64,000 nt of DNA from Rhizobium sp. Leaf453 (GTDB lineage Bacteria > Pseudomonadota > Alphaproteobacteria > Rhizobiales > Rhizobiaceae): assembly GCF_001425605.1 (NCBI RefSeq), contig NZ_LMRG01000012.1, positions 395,518 to 459,517 of the forward strand. The letters run 5' to 3'. Positions 1-7,704 of the stretch are shown piece by piece. The position numbers and the translations under genes were made by a program. The first letter of the stretch is position 1. Each line of letters starts with the position of its first letter. The notes under the pieces are model-generated. The model was not told the DNA's origin, made no database searches, and saw nothing but the letters and a program-made list of their open reading frames with translations.

Positions 1-297
1 TCCGCGCTCAAGATGGCTTCCCCTCGGCAGTTCATCAGGGCTAAATCAAACTAGCCGACATGTCCGGTGAAACGGGGTGCACTTCAATACGACCATGTTT
101 GCAAACTGCCAAAAAGGGCCGACGCTTTGGATATCCGTCAATTGGTTCATGCCGAAGCGGAGGTTTCCATAGGCAATTGGTTCACTCGGCCGGGGGACAT
201 CAATCGGCGCTGAACCTTTGGCAGAAGCGGTAACTGGATGGGCCATGTCTTGCCTGTTTTTCGGCGCAGGGCACGTCCGTTCGATGCGCAAGCAGGT
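1..297. other. Non-coding left edge, no convincing gene
   Basis: I see no supportable coding region here; the short open frames on both strands lack a good ribosome binding site and have no recognisable motif. The stretch lies downstream of the minus-strand LacI-type gene and may be the promoter region of a leftward gene beyond the window. Its one clear structure is an 11-bp direct repeat (CAATTGGTTCA) described separately. Confidence 0.6.
139..184. repeat. Pair of 11-bp direct repeats CAATTGGTTCA
   Basis: CAATTGGTTCA occurs at 139-149 and again at 174-184, a 35-bp (about 3.3 helical turns) offset. Read on the minus strand it is TGAACCAATTG. Tandem identical half-sites of this size in a non-coding stretch resemble a transcription factor binding pair, possibly for a leftward gene outside the window. 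No regulator can be assigned. Confidence 0.4.
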
Positions 298-1326
298 CTA
301 GAGATTTTCGCGCGTATAGATCTCGAAAGGGACGATCCGGGTGTGGCTGGTCTTGTCCCCCTTGGAGGCGGTAGTCCGCACCATTCCTGTGACCGTCTCC
401 TCGGCAAGCTTCGCCAGCGGATGGGCGATAGACAGAGTTATCGTACCTTCGAGCAGAGCCGTCTTGACGTTGTCCATCAGTTCGTAGCCTACGACAACAA
501 GGGTGCCGGCCCGGCCGGTGGTACGGAGAGCAGCGAGCACGCCGCTGATGCCGCCGCCGGCGACATAGAGGCCGGCAAGATCGGCATGTTCGGCAAGAAG
601 CCGCTCCGTCATCTCCTGGGCGACAGCGGACGATTCGAAGGTCGATAGCGGCTCAAGCAGGACGAAGTCGCGGGCATGTTCCCGGAAATAGGAGCGGAAG
701 CCGGTCTCGTTCATTTCTTGATTGCGATAACGCGGATTGCCCATCAACAGCCCGATCTTGCCGGGGGTCTTGCAGATATTGTCGAAGGCCCAGGCCGCCG
801 TTCGCCCGACTTTCCAGTTGTCGAGGCCGATATAATGAATCTGGCCGGTTGCGGCGAGTTGCGAGATCAGCGCGAAGACGGGAATGCCGCGCGCCTGAAT
901 CTCCTCGAGAGCCTGGTTGACGACAGGATGCACCGCCGTGGTGATGCAGAGCGCATCGCATTCGTCGGCAAGGGCCAGCGCCCGTTCCGCTGTGTTCTGC
1001 GGCGACAGGTCCTCCAGGTGTTCGATTCTCAATGCCACCTCAAAGGCCGAGGAGTCTTCAGCAGCTTCTCTCAGGGCGCGCGCGACAAGCTGATAGAAGG
1101 GGCGGTGCGGCTGGAGGAGCAGGATGCCGAACCGGTATTTCGGCCGGGCCGCCGCATTGCGTGCCTCGATCGCGCCGAGGCCATAGAAGCAAATGTTTTC
1201 CGCCGCTGCCCGGACTTTCTCCCGCGTCTCGCCCCGCACATTCTCCGCTCCGGAGAGGACCCGGTTCGCGGTGGCGATCGATATTCCCGCCGATTTGGCA
1301 AGGTCTCGAATGGTCGGCCTCTTCAT
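298..1326 (-). CDS. LacI-family transcriptional regulator
   Basis: This is a 342-residue sugar-responsive DNA-binding regulator. The N-terminal helix-turn-helix contains the family signature around TIRDLAKSAGISIATANRVL (residues 4-24), followed by a hinge and a periplasmic-binding-protein-like effector domain, normal length for LacI/GalR proteins. I chose the ATG at 1326 rather than the GTG one codon earlier because AAGG lies five bases upstream. The gene diverges from the hydroxylase/ABC transporter operon beginning at 1628, so it most likely controls that operon and itself. A perfect palindrome TGATAC-N5-GTATCA sits at 1338-1354, just upstream of its start. The effector is presumably the substrate of the neighbouring importer, which is inference. 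Confidence 0.93.
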   Translation of the reverse strand: MKRPTIRDLAKSAGISIATANRVLSGAENVRGETREKVRAAAENICFYGLGAIEARNAAARPKYRFGILLLQPHRPFYQLVARALREAAEDSSAFEVALRIEHLEDLSPQNTAERALALADECDALCITTAVHPVVNQALEEIQARGIPVFALISQLAATGQIHYIGLDNWKVGRTAAWAFDNICKTPGKIGLLMGNPRYRNQEMNETGFRSYFREHARDFVLLEPLSTFESSAVAQEMTERLLAEHADLAGLYVAGGGISGVLAALRTTGRAGTLVVVGYELMDNVKTALLEGTITLSIAHPLAKLAEETVTGMVRTTASKGDKTSHTRIVPFEIYTRENL

Positions 1327-1627
1327 CACTACCTTCGTGATACGAAATGTATCATTTCATCGGTTCTGTGAGACGAATGATACGATAATCTCTTAAGTCA
1401 GAGATGCGCCTTGATTTGCTCGGCGTCAAGGCGGAATATTCGTTCCATAAGATTATGCGGTGGAACGGAAACGCTGTTCGACCGCTTCGGGAGGAATGCA
1501 ATCGACATAGCTGGCTGTTGTACTTTGGGCGCTTGCCCGAAGACGGCCGAGCTTTGTCTGCATCCGAGCCTCGCTCTCCTCCTGACAAGATGAACAGCAG
1601 GACACGCGGTGTCCGGGAGGCACGACG
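1327..1627. promoter_or_regulatory. Divergent intergenic control region (LacI-type gene / moc-like operon)
   Basis: This roughly 300-bp gap separates the minus-strand regulator from the plus-strand hydroxylase gene. It contains the palindrome at 1338-1354 and a second TGATAC half-site at 1378-1383 in the sequence ATGATACGATAA. A GGGAGG Shine-Dalgarno sequence lies at 1615-1620, ahead of the ATG at 1628. I see no supportable gene in the remainder; the frames crossing it are shadows or lack start signals. Promoter hexamers could not be assigned with confidence. Confidence 0.55.
1338..1354. promoter_or_regulatory. Palindromic operator candidate TGATAC-N5-GTATCA
   Basis: The arms TGATAC (1338-1343) and GTATCA (1349-1354) are perfect inverted repeats around the spacer GAAAT. 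The site lies 12 bp upstream of the LacI-type regulator start, a position suited to autorepression. LacI-family operators are usually palindromes of this kind, although many have a central CG. A half-site repeats at 1378. Confidence 0.5.
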
Positions 1628-2650
1628 ATGGATGATCTCAAACATGGAACCCGCAACAAGCGCGGTGACTGGGCTCCGAACGGACGGATCGAGATTGCGC
1701 CCTTCTGGGCCTGGCCGCCGCGCCTGCCGGCGGTGTTGAAATGGTTGCCGGAATATATCTGGCCGTGGAATGCCTTTCACATGGCGACGGCGCTTCTCTA
1801 CTGGTTCTATGTCGTGCCGGATGTCGAGGTGATGAAGACGCTGAGCTGGGGCTGGGCGCTCTGGCTCTACGCAGTGAACGCGTCGGCGATCTTCGTCTTC
1901 TACGGCTCGGTCGAGTTGTTCTTCTATGTCCGGCGCCGGCAGGGCAACCGCTTCAAGTACAACGCGAAATTCCCCGGCGAGCAGCCGTCGGATGTCTTCT
2001 GGTTCAAGAGCCAGAACATCGACAATTTTCTGCGCTCCTTCTTCCTGTCCATCCCGCTCTGGACGGTCGTTGAAGTCGGTTTCCTCTGGGTCTTCGCCAA
2101 TGGCTGGGTGCCGTGGCTGAACTGGGCCGACAATGGCTGGTATCTGGCCTTCCTTGTTGCCGTCGCGCCCATGATCCACGAGATGCATTTCTTCATCATT
2201 CACCGGCTGATCCATTGGGGACCGCTCTATCGCTGGATCCATTCGGTCCACCACAATTCGGTCAATCCGTCGCCTTGGTCGTCGCTCTCCATGCATCCGG
2301 TCGAAGGCTTTCTCTATCATGCCGTAGCGCTCTGGCATCTGGTCATTCCGTCGAACCCGATAGTTGCAATGTTCCAGCTCCACATTGCCGGCTTCGGCGC
2401 GGTCAATGGCCATGTCGGTTTCGACAAGCTGGAGATCACCGAGGACACACCGCTCGATACCCACGCCTACGCCCATTACCTGCACCACAAGTATTTCGAG
2501 GTGAACTATGGCGGCGATGGCCTGATCCCGCTCGATAAGTGGTGCGGCACCTGGCACGACGGCACCAAGGACGGCGACGTCCAGATGCAGGCCCGCTTCA
2601 CCCGCAAGAAGGAACGGATGAACGCCCGGGCAGCGCGCGCAAATACTTGA
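1628..2650 (+). CDS. Sterol desaturase / fatty acid hydroxylase superfamily membrane di-iron oxygenase
   Basis: This 340-residue integral membrane protein carries the histidine clusters of the superfamily: HRLIH, HSVHH, NGH and HYLHH, which bind a non-haem di-iron centre that hydroxylates or desaturates a substrate using O2 and reductant. Hydrophobic segments precede and separate the clusters. It is the first gene of the operon running to PurU. A Rieske ferredoxin lies four genes downstream (5764) and is a plausible electron donor. In rhizopine catabolism a membrane oxygenase (MocD) pairs with a Rieske ferredoxin (MocE), so by context this may hydroxylate or demethylate the imported compound rather than a lipid. 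A sterol substrate is unlikely in this host. The start has an excellent GGGAGG site. Confidence 0.85.
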   Translation: MDDLKHGTRNKRGDWAPNGRIEIAPFWAWPPRLPAVLKWLPEYIWPWNAFHMATALLYWFYVVPDVEVMKTLSWGWALWLYAVNASAIFVFYGSVELFFYVRRRQGNRFKYNAKFPGEQPSDVFWFKSQNIDNFLRSFFLSIPLWTVVEVGFLWVFANGWVPWLNWADNGWYLAFLVAVAPMIHEMHFFIIHRLIHWGPLYRWIHSVHHNSVNPSPWSSLSMHPVEGFLYHAVALWHLVIPSNPIVAMFQLHIAGFGAVNGHVGFDKLEITEDTPLDTHAYAHYLHHKYFEVNYGGDGLIPLDKWCGTWHDGTKDGDVQMQARFTRKKERMNARAARANT

Positions 2651-2772
2651 ATTCACGGCATTCCAGCGGCGCTCACGAGGAGGGTGCGCCGTTGGGCAAT
2701 GGGTCACGGCGACCCGCAATATCATGCTTTTTTGGACCCCGCCAACCGGCGGAAACTGGGGGAGGAAACCCG

Positions 2773-3747
2773 ATGAAAATGCTGACCACCATGACCACGA
2801 TCCTCGCGACGTCGGTCGCCGTCTGTCTGACTGCGAGCTTGGCGCTGGCCGCCGATATCGCCGTCGTTGGCGGCAAGACCGATGACGCCTTCTGGAGCAA
2901 GATCAAGAAGGGTGTCGATGACAGCCGCTTCGTCGTCGAGGCGAACGGCGGCAAGGTGACCTATCTCCAGCTTCAGACCTATGACAATCTCGGCCCTGAT
3001 GCCGCTGGCCTGGTGCGTACCGCCATCAGCCAGGGCGTAACCGGCATCGTCGTTCCGGATTGGGTGCCGGAAGCCGAGGATGAGGCAATCAAGGCCGCCG
3101 TCAGCGCCGGCATCAAGGTCATGCTGATGAATGCCGGTTCGCTTGAAAAGGCGAAGGAACTCGGCGCGATCAACTATGTCGGTTCGGATGAGTATCTGGC
3201 CGGTGTCGCGGGCGGTGAATATTTCGGCAAGAGCGGCCAGAAGAACGTGCTCTGCGTCAACACCCTGCCGGGCAGCGCCAACCAGGAAGCCCGCTGCAAG
3301 GGCGTGATCGATGGCATCGGCAAGGCTGGTGGTGCCGGCAAGCAGCTACCGCTTCCGGCAACGAGTTTCGGAGATCCGACAGCGATTGCCGAAGCCGTCA
3401 AGGCGACGCTGACGCAGGATGGTACGATCGATGGCGTCATCACCATCGGTGCTGGCGATGCGGACGCTGCCGCAAGCGGTATCCAGCAGGCCGGCAAGGT
3501 CGAGACCGTCAAGCTCGGTTCCTTCGACTTCAACGAGGCGAGCCTCGATCGCATCAAGGGTGGAGCACAGCTCTTCGCCGTCGATCAGCAGCCCTATCTC
3601 CAGTCGCTGCTGTCCGTTTCCCTGCTCGCATCGCATATCGACTTCGGAACGGACCTGCCCGTGGCACCGGTCCTGACGGGACCGGGCATTGTCGATGCTT
3701 CCAACATCGACTCGACACTCTCCGGTGTCTCGAAGGGCGCTCGCTAA
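2773..3747 (+). CDS. Sugar ABC transporter periplasmic substrate-binding protein
   Basis: This 324-residue protein has a Sec signal peptide (residues 1-26, ending LASLALA-like before ADIAVV) and a type I periplasmic-binding fold of the ribose/xylose/MocB class. Its regular alternation includes DDAFWSKIKKGVDD near the start and a C-terminal segment AVDQQPYLQS typical of ribose-binding relatives. It captures a sugar or cyclitol in the periplasm for the permease and ATPase that follow. The start follows GGGGGAGGAAA at about 2760-2768, 122 bp after the hydroxylase gene. A strong hairpin sits just downstream (3762-3792), the usual arrangement that gives more binding protein than membrane components. 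Substrate unknown. Confidence 0.93.
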   Translation: MKMLTTMTTILATSVAVCLTASLALAADIAVVGGKTDDAFWSKIKKGVDDSRFVVEANGGKVTYLQLQTYDNLGPDAAGLVRTAISQGVTGIVVPDWVPEAEDEAIKAAVSAGIKVMLMNAGSLEKAKELGAINYVGSDEYLAGVAGGEYFGKSGQKNVLCVNTLPGSANQEARCKGVIDGIGKAGGAGKQLPLPATSFGDPTAIAEAVKATLTQDGTIDGVITIGAGDADAAASGIQQAGKVETVKLGSFDFNEASLDRIKGGAQLFAVDQQPYLQSLLSVSLLASHIDFGTDLPVAPVLTGPGIVDASNIDSTLSGVSKGAR

Positions 3748-3761
3748 ACCGCGCGCTCGCC

Positions 3762-3792
3762 GGCCGCTCTCCAACCCTCCAGGAGAGCGGCC
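3762..3792 (+). promoter_or_regulatory. Strong intergenic hairpin between binding-protein and permease genes
   Basis: The arms GGCCGCTCTCC (3762-3772) and GGAGAGCGGCC (3782-3792) are perfect 11-bp complements around a 9-nt loop. No U-run follows, so full termination is unlikely. Structures at this position in importer operons commonly protect the 3' end of the upstream transcript and raise binding-protein dosage. Confidence 0.75.
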
Positions 3793-3830
3793 ATCGCCAC
3801 AAACGGCACAGCCCGGGAAGGGGAACCATC

Positions 3831-4886
3831 ATGAACTCGAAAACCGCAAGCCAACCGCTCACCATAGCCAAGACGCCGTCCGCACCGGATGCATCCGGCT
3901 TTTCCATCGGTGGATTGTTCCGCAGACCCGAAGCCGGGGCCTTTCTCGGCCTGTTCGGCGTCTTCGTCTTTTTCCTGGTCTTCGGAAGCATCGATTTCCT
4001 GAAGCCGGCGGGGGCTGCGAGCTGGCTGAATGTCGCGGCCAATCTCGGCATCATCGCCTTTCCGATCGGCCTCTTGATGATCGCTGGCGAACTCGACATC
4101 TCCATCGGCTCGATGATACCCGCCGGTTCGATGACGGTTGCTATCATCTCGGGTTACTATGGCTTGCCCATCTGGATCGGTATCGCGGCTTCACTCGGGC
4201 TCGGTGTGTTTGTCGGGCTGGTAAACGGGTTTCTCGTGGTTCGCACCAATGTGCCCTCGCTGATCGTCACGCTCGGCACGCTTTTCGCCGTTGCCGGCCT
4301 CGTGCTTGGCCTTTCGGTGCTATTGACCGGAACCACAAGCGTCGCGCTGAAAGCGCCGGAACTGGCCAAGTTCCTGTTCGGCCAGTTCGTCGGCAATACG
4401 TTTCAGGTCATCATCTTCTGGTGGCTGGCGCTGACGGCGCTCTACATCTTCGTCATCCATTATTCGCCCTATGGCAACTGGATCTTCGCCATGGGCGGTG
4501 ACAAGGTCAGTGCCCGCAATGCCGGCATCCCGACAGCCCGGCTGACCATCTGTCTGTTCGTGCTTTCCTCGACCAGCGCCGCCTTCGTCGGCATGTGCCA
4601 GGCGATCCTGTTCAATTCCGCGCAGGTCTCGGCAGGCATGTCCTTCATCTTCAACTCGATCATCTCGGTGGTCGTGGGCGGCGTGCTGCTGACCGGTGGT
4701 TTCGGTTCGATCATCGGTATCTTCTTCGGCACGATCACCTTCGCCGTCGTCAATCAGGGCATCTACTTCACTACCTTCGACCGCAACTGGTCGAGCCTGA
4801 TCATCGGCGTGATGCTGCTGCTTGCTGTCTTGATGAACAACACCTTCCGCACCATGGCGCTGTCCTATTCGCCGAAGAAGAAGTGA
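3831..4886 (+). CDS. Sugar ABC transporter permease (RbsC/MocB-partner type)
   Basis: This 351-residue polytopic membrane protein is of the branched-chain/ribose permease superfamily (BPD_transp_2). It has about ten hydrophobic segments, the conserved GELDISIGSM region near residue 85 and the cytoplasmic coupling loop GGDKVSARNAGI around residue 223, which contacts the ATPase. The N-terminal 35 residues are a polar cytoplasmic tail. It is preceded by AAGGGGAA at a good distance and followed after 8 bp by the ATPase gene. It forms the channel of the importer whose binding protein is encoded at 2773. Confidence 0.93.
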   Translation: MNSKTASQPLTIAKTPSAPDASGFSIGGLFRRPEAGAFLGLFGVFVFFLVFGSIDFLKPAGAASWLNVAANLGIIAFPIGLLMIAGELDISIGSMIPAGSMTVAIISGYYGLPIWIGIAASLGLGVFVGLVNGFLVVRTNVPSLIVTLGTLFAVAGLVLGLSVLLTGTTSVALKAPELAKFLFGQFVGNTFQVIIFWWLALTALYIFVIHYSPYGNWIFAMGGDKVSARNAGIPTARLTICLFVLSSTSAAFVGMCQAILFNSAQVSAGMSFIFNSIISVVVGGVLLTGGFGSIIGIFFGTITFAVVNQGIYFTTFDRNWSSLIIGVMLLLAVLMNNTFRTMALSYSPKKK

Positions 4887-4894
4887 GGCCGATC

Positions 4895-5722
4895 ATGTCG
4901 ACACCCATTCTCAAGCTCAGAAACATCTGCAAGTCCTTCGGCCCGATCGATGTGCTGAATGACATCTCGCTCGATATTCGCCCCGGCGAAGTGCTCTGCC
5001 TGCTGGGCGATAACGGCGCCGGCAAGTCGACGCTGATCAAGACGCTGTCCGGCGTCTACACGCCAACCTCGGGCACGATGGAGATGGACGGCGCGCCTGT
5101 CGCCTTCACCGGCCCGCGTGACGCCAGCAATCGCGGCATCGCCACAGTCCACCAGTTCGGTGGCACGTTTCCACTGATGACGATCGGCCGCAGCTTCTTC
5201 GTCGGAGTCGAGCCGACCAAGGGTTGGGGGCCATTCAAGGTGTTCGACCGCAAGCGCGCGAACGAGATTGCCGTCAAGGCGATCCGCGACTTCGGCATTA
5301 CCCGCATCGATGACGGCGACCGGCTGGTCGGCGGGCTCTCAGGCGGCGAGCGGCAGTCGCTTGCCATTGCTCGCGCAGTGCATTTCGGCGCCAAGGTGCT
5401 GATCCTCGACGAGCCGACGGCTGCGCTCGGCGTCAAGCAGGCGACGCATGTTCTCAGGATCGTCAACGAGGCCAAGCGCCGGGGGTTGGCAGTCGTCTTC
5501 ATTACCCATCAGGTGATGCATGCCATGGCCGTCGGCGATCATTTCGCCGTGCTGATCCGGGGCGCGATCGCCGCAGATTTCCGCAAGGGCGAGAAGACCC
5601 GTGAGGAGATCACCGACCTGATGGCAGGCGGCGAGACCATGGCCGATCTCGAAGCCCAGATCGATGGCTATAGGCAGACGCATGACGGCCATCCGCCACA
5701 GCTTGCAAACGCGGCGGTTTAG
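4895..5722 (+). CDS. Sugar ABC transporter ATP-binding protein
   Basis: This 275-residue protein has a single nucleotide-binding domain: Walker A GDNGAGKST (about residue 40), signature LSGGERQS and Walker B VLILDEPTAALG. Ribose-type importers often carry a tandem 500-residue ATPase; this one is the single-domain version, as seen in FrcA-like rhizobial systems, so it probably acts as a homodimer. The ATG at 4895 follows the permease stop by 8 bp. It energises import by the permease at 3831. Confidence 0.92.
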   Translation: MSTPILKLRNICKSFGPIDVLNDISLDIRPGEVLCLLGDNGAGKSTLIKTLSGVYTPTSGTMEMDGAPVAFTGPRDASNRGIATVHQFGGTFPLMTIGRSFFVGVEPTKGWGPFKVFDRKRANEIAVKAIRDFGITRIDDGDRLVGGLSGGERQSLAIARAVHFGAKVLILDEPTAALGVKQATHVLRIVNEAKRRGLAVVFITHQVMHAMAVGDHFAVLIRGAIAADFRKGEKTREEITDLMAGGETMADLEAQIDGYRQTHDGHPPQLANAAV

Positions 5723-5763
5723 GCCGGCGTTTCACACCGACAGAATGACAGAAGGAAGAGAGA

Positions 5764-6075
5764 ATGGGTAACTGGACCCGCGCCTGTGCCACCGAGGATG
5801 TCGAACTCGACGAACTGATCCGTTTCGATCAGGGTGGCCGTACCTTTCTGGTGGTCAGAAGTCCCGAGGACGAATTTTTCTGCATCGATGGCATCTGCAC
5901 CCATGAGCACGTGCATCTGGCAGACGGGCTCGTCATGGACGGCATGATTGAATGCCCGAAGCACAGTGCCCAGTTCGATTACAAGACCGGCGAAGCGACC
6001 CGCGCCCCGGCCTGCATCAATTTGAGGACCTTCCCTGTGAAGGTCGAGAACGGCAACGTATTCATAGAGATCTGA
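5764..6075 (+). CDS. MocE-family Rieske-type [2Fe-2S] ferredoxin
   Basis: This 103-residue soluble ferredoxin binds a Rieske cluster through two Cys and two His in CTHEHVHL and CPKHSAQF (about residues 46-71). There is no signal peptide and no oxygenase domain, so it is an electron carrier rather than an enzyme. It closely resembles what I recall of MocE, the ferredoxin of rhizopine demethylation. The most likely partner in this operon is the di-iron hydroxylase at 1628. No ferredoxin reductase (MocF equivalent) is visible in the window, so reduction must come from a protein encoded elsewhere. AAGGAAGAGAG precedes the start. Confidence 0.9.
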   Translation: MGNWTRACATEDVELDELIRFDQGGRTFLVVRSPEDEFFCIDGICTHEHVHLADGLVMDGMIECPKHSAQFDYKTGEATRAPACINLRTFPVKVENGNVFIEI

Positions 6076-6079
6076 TGAC

Positions 6080-6859
6080 ATGACCCAATTTGCACTGGCG
6101 GCCTGTGCCGAAATGATCTGGCGCGACAAGCCTATCGAATGGCGCGCTTCCCGCCTCAAGGAGATGGGCTTCGGCGTCGGCCTCTGGAACTGGCCGGAAC
6201 ATGATCTGGCCAAGCTGGAGGCAACGGGCGCAACCTTCACCATCATGAACGGCTATCTGACTGGCCGCCTGACCGATGACGAAGGTGCGGACGAACTGCT
6301 GCGCACGGCGCGTGAGACGGCGCAGGTGGGAAAACGCCTCGGCGTTCAGCGGCTCAACCTGCACGGCACGGGGCTGGGCGAGGGCGGGCTTCCGGTCCAG
6401 CCGATCGAAGTGGTCACCGGTGCGATGTGGCTGAAGGCGCGTGACACGCTTGCCCGCATCGCCGATATGGCCGACGAAGAAAACGTCATCTTCACGCTGG
6501 AAAACCTCAACCTGCCGGTCGATCACCCCGGCGTTCCCTTCGGCCGGGCCGAGGATACGCTGGCGCTGGTTTCCAGCATCGACCATCCACGGCTGCGGCT
6601 CAATCTCGACCTCTACCATGCGCAGATCGGTGAGGGAAACCTGATCGAACTGTGCCGGAAGTGCCTGCCGTGGATCGGCGAGATACAGGTGGCGGATGTA
6701 CCCGGCCGTTTCGAGCCCGGAACCGGAGAAGTCAACTGGCACGGCATCGCCAAAGCACTGAAGGCGATGGGTTATACCGGCCCGGTCGGCATGGAGGCTT
6801 TTGCGTCCGGTGATCCGGAAACGGCACTCGAAGCCTTCCGCAACGCATTCACGGTGTAA
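6080..6859 (+). CDS. Hydroxypyruvate isomerase-like TIM-barrel protein (IolE/MocC-type)
   Basis: This 259-residue xylose-isomerase-like TIM barrel has candidate metal and catalytic residues Glu in TLENLN, Asp/His in NLDLYHAQ, Gln/Asp in QVADVPGR and Glu in GMEAFAS, the pattern of the hydroxypyruvate isomerase (Hyi) branch. These enzymes isomerise or epimerise small keto or aldo compounds, or dehydrate keto-inositols. It starts 4 bp after the Rieske gene and is followed 4 bp later by the PanB-like gene, so it is tightly co-expressed. In the rhizopine pathway MocC is a protein of this fold, which fits the cluster. The exact reaction is unknown. Confidence 0.87.
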   Translation: MTQFALAACAEMIWRDKPIEWRASRLKEMGFGVGLWNWPEHDLAKLEATGATFTIMNGYLTGRLTDDEGADELLRTARETAQVGKRLGVQRLNLHGTGLGEGGLPVQPIEVVTGAMWLKARDTLARIADMADEENVIFTLENLNLPVDHPGVPFGRAEDTLALVSSIDHPRLRLNLDLYHAQIGEGNLIELCRKCLPWIGEIQVADVPGRFEPGTGEVNWHGIAKALKAMGYTGPVGMEAFASGDPETALEAFRNAFTV

Positions 6860-6863
6860 TCAG

Positions 6864-7688
6864 ATGGTTCACAGGAACACCCGCCCGACCGTTGCCGATA
6901 TCCGCGCCATGAAGGCGCGCGGCGAGAAGATTTCCATGCTCTACGTCACGACGCCGGAGGAAGCCGCCGCCGCCGATGCCGCCGGTATCCATATGCTGTC
7001 GATCGAGGGACGCTTCTTTTCGCCGGAAATGCGGGCGGCGGCCGGACGCTGCTTCGTCCAGGTGGGCCTCCCTTATGGCGGCTGGGGCAAATTCGAGGGC
7101 CGGCCGCTGGCGACGGCCGAGGATTATCTGCGTGCCGCCTATCATTTTTCCGCCATGGGAGGTGATTGCTTCTATTGCGCCGCTTCGCTCGATATCCAGA
7201 AGGTGCTCTGCGACAACCATGTTCCGATCGTGGCCCATGTCGGTCTCATTCCGTCCTATATCACCTGGACCGGGTTCCGCGCAGTGGGCAAGACAGCCGT
7301 CGAGGCAGCCGAGGTCTTCCGGCAGGTGAAGCAACTGGAGGCGATCGGCTGCTTCGGTGCCGAACTTGAGGTCGTGCCGGATCGCGTCGGCGAACTGATT
7401 TCGAAGAACACTTCGATGATCATGCTCGGCATGGGTGCCGGGCCGGGGGCGGATGCGCAATATCTGTTTGCCGAGGACGTTCTCGGCCATACCGACGGTC
7501 ATCGGCCGCGCCATGCCAAGACCTACCGCAATTTTGCCGCCGAGTTCGACCGGCTGCAGAAGGAACGCATCGAGGCCTTCCGCGAATTCATCGCCGACGT
7601 GAACTCCGGCGCCTATCCGCAGCCCCAGCACAATGTCGCGATCGGCGACCAGGAATTCAACGCTCTCAAGGCCGAACTCGGTCTCTGA
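6864..7688 (+). CDS. PanB-like (ketopantoate hydroxymethyltransferase superfamily) protein with altered active site
   Basis: This 274-residue TIM barrel is recognisable as a PanB homologue from AHVGLIPS (residues 124-131), LEVVP (168-172) and the C-terminal LGMGAGPGADAQ and PRHAKTY segments. PanB transfers a hydroxymethyl group between a 2-keto acid and tetrahydrofolate. My visual alignment to E. coli PanB keeps His136 (H125) and catalytic Glu181 (E169). It replaces the Mg ligands Asp45 by Glu48, Asp84 by Gly68 and Glu114 by Ala106. It is therefore unlikely to be the pantothenate enzyme. With PurU in the same operon, a role in folate-linked one-carbon removal, or a different aldolase reaction, is inferred. 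The start is ATG 6864. Confidence 0.82.
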   Translation: MVHRNTRPTVADIRAMKARGEKISMLYVTTPEEAAAADAAGIHMLSIEGRFFSPEMRAAAGRCFVQVGLPYGGWGKFEGRPLATAEDYLRAAYHFSAMGGDCFYCAASLDIQKVLCDNHVPIVAHVGLIPSYITWTGFRAVGKTAVEAAEVFRQVKQLEAIGCFGAELEVVPDRVGELISKNTSMIMLGMGAGPGADAQYLFAEDVLGHTDGHRPRHAKTYRNFAAEFDRLQKERIEAFREFIADVNSGAYPQPQHNVAIGDQEFNALKAELGL

Positions 7689-7704
7689 CACAAAGGAAAA
7701 TCCC

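Noticed and set aside
1628-2650. Calling the hydroxylase a sterol desaturase in function
   Set aside because: Only the superfamily is supported; sterol metabolism is not expected and the operon points to a small polar substrate.
1352-2725. 457-codon minus-strand open frame opposite the hydroxylase gene
   Set aside because: It is the mirror of a strongly supported plus-strand gene with His clusters; its composition (Arg/Asp/His-rich, no motif) is typical of antisense shadow frames in GC-rich DNA.
6864-7688. Calling this gene panB for pantothenate synthesis
   Set aside because: Metal ligands are replaced, no panC is adjacent and it sits within a catabolic operon.
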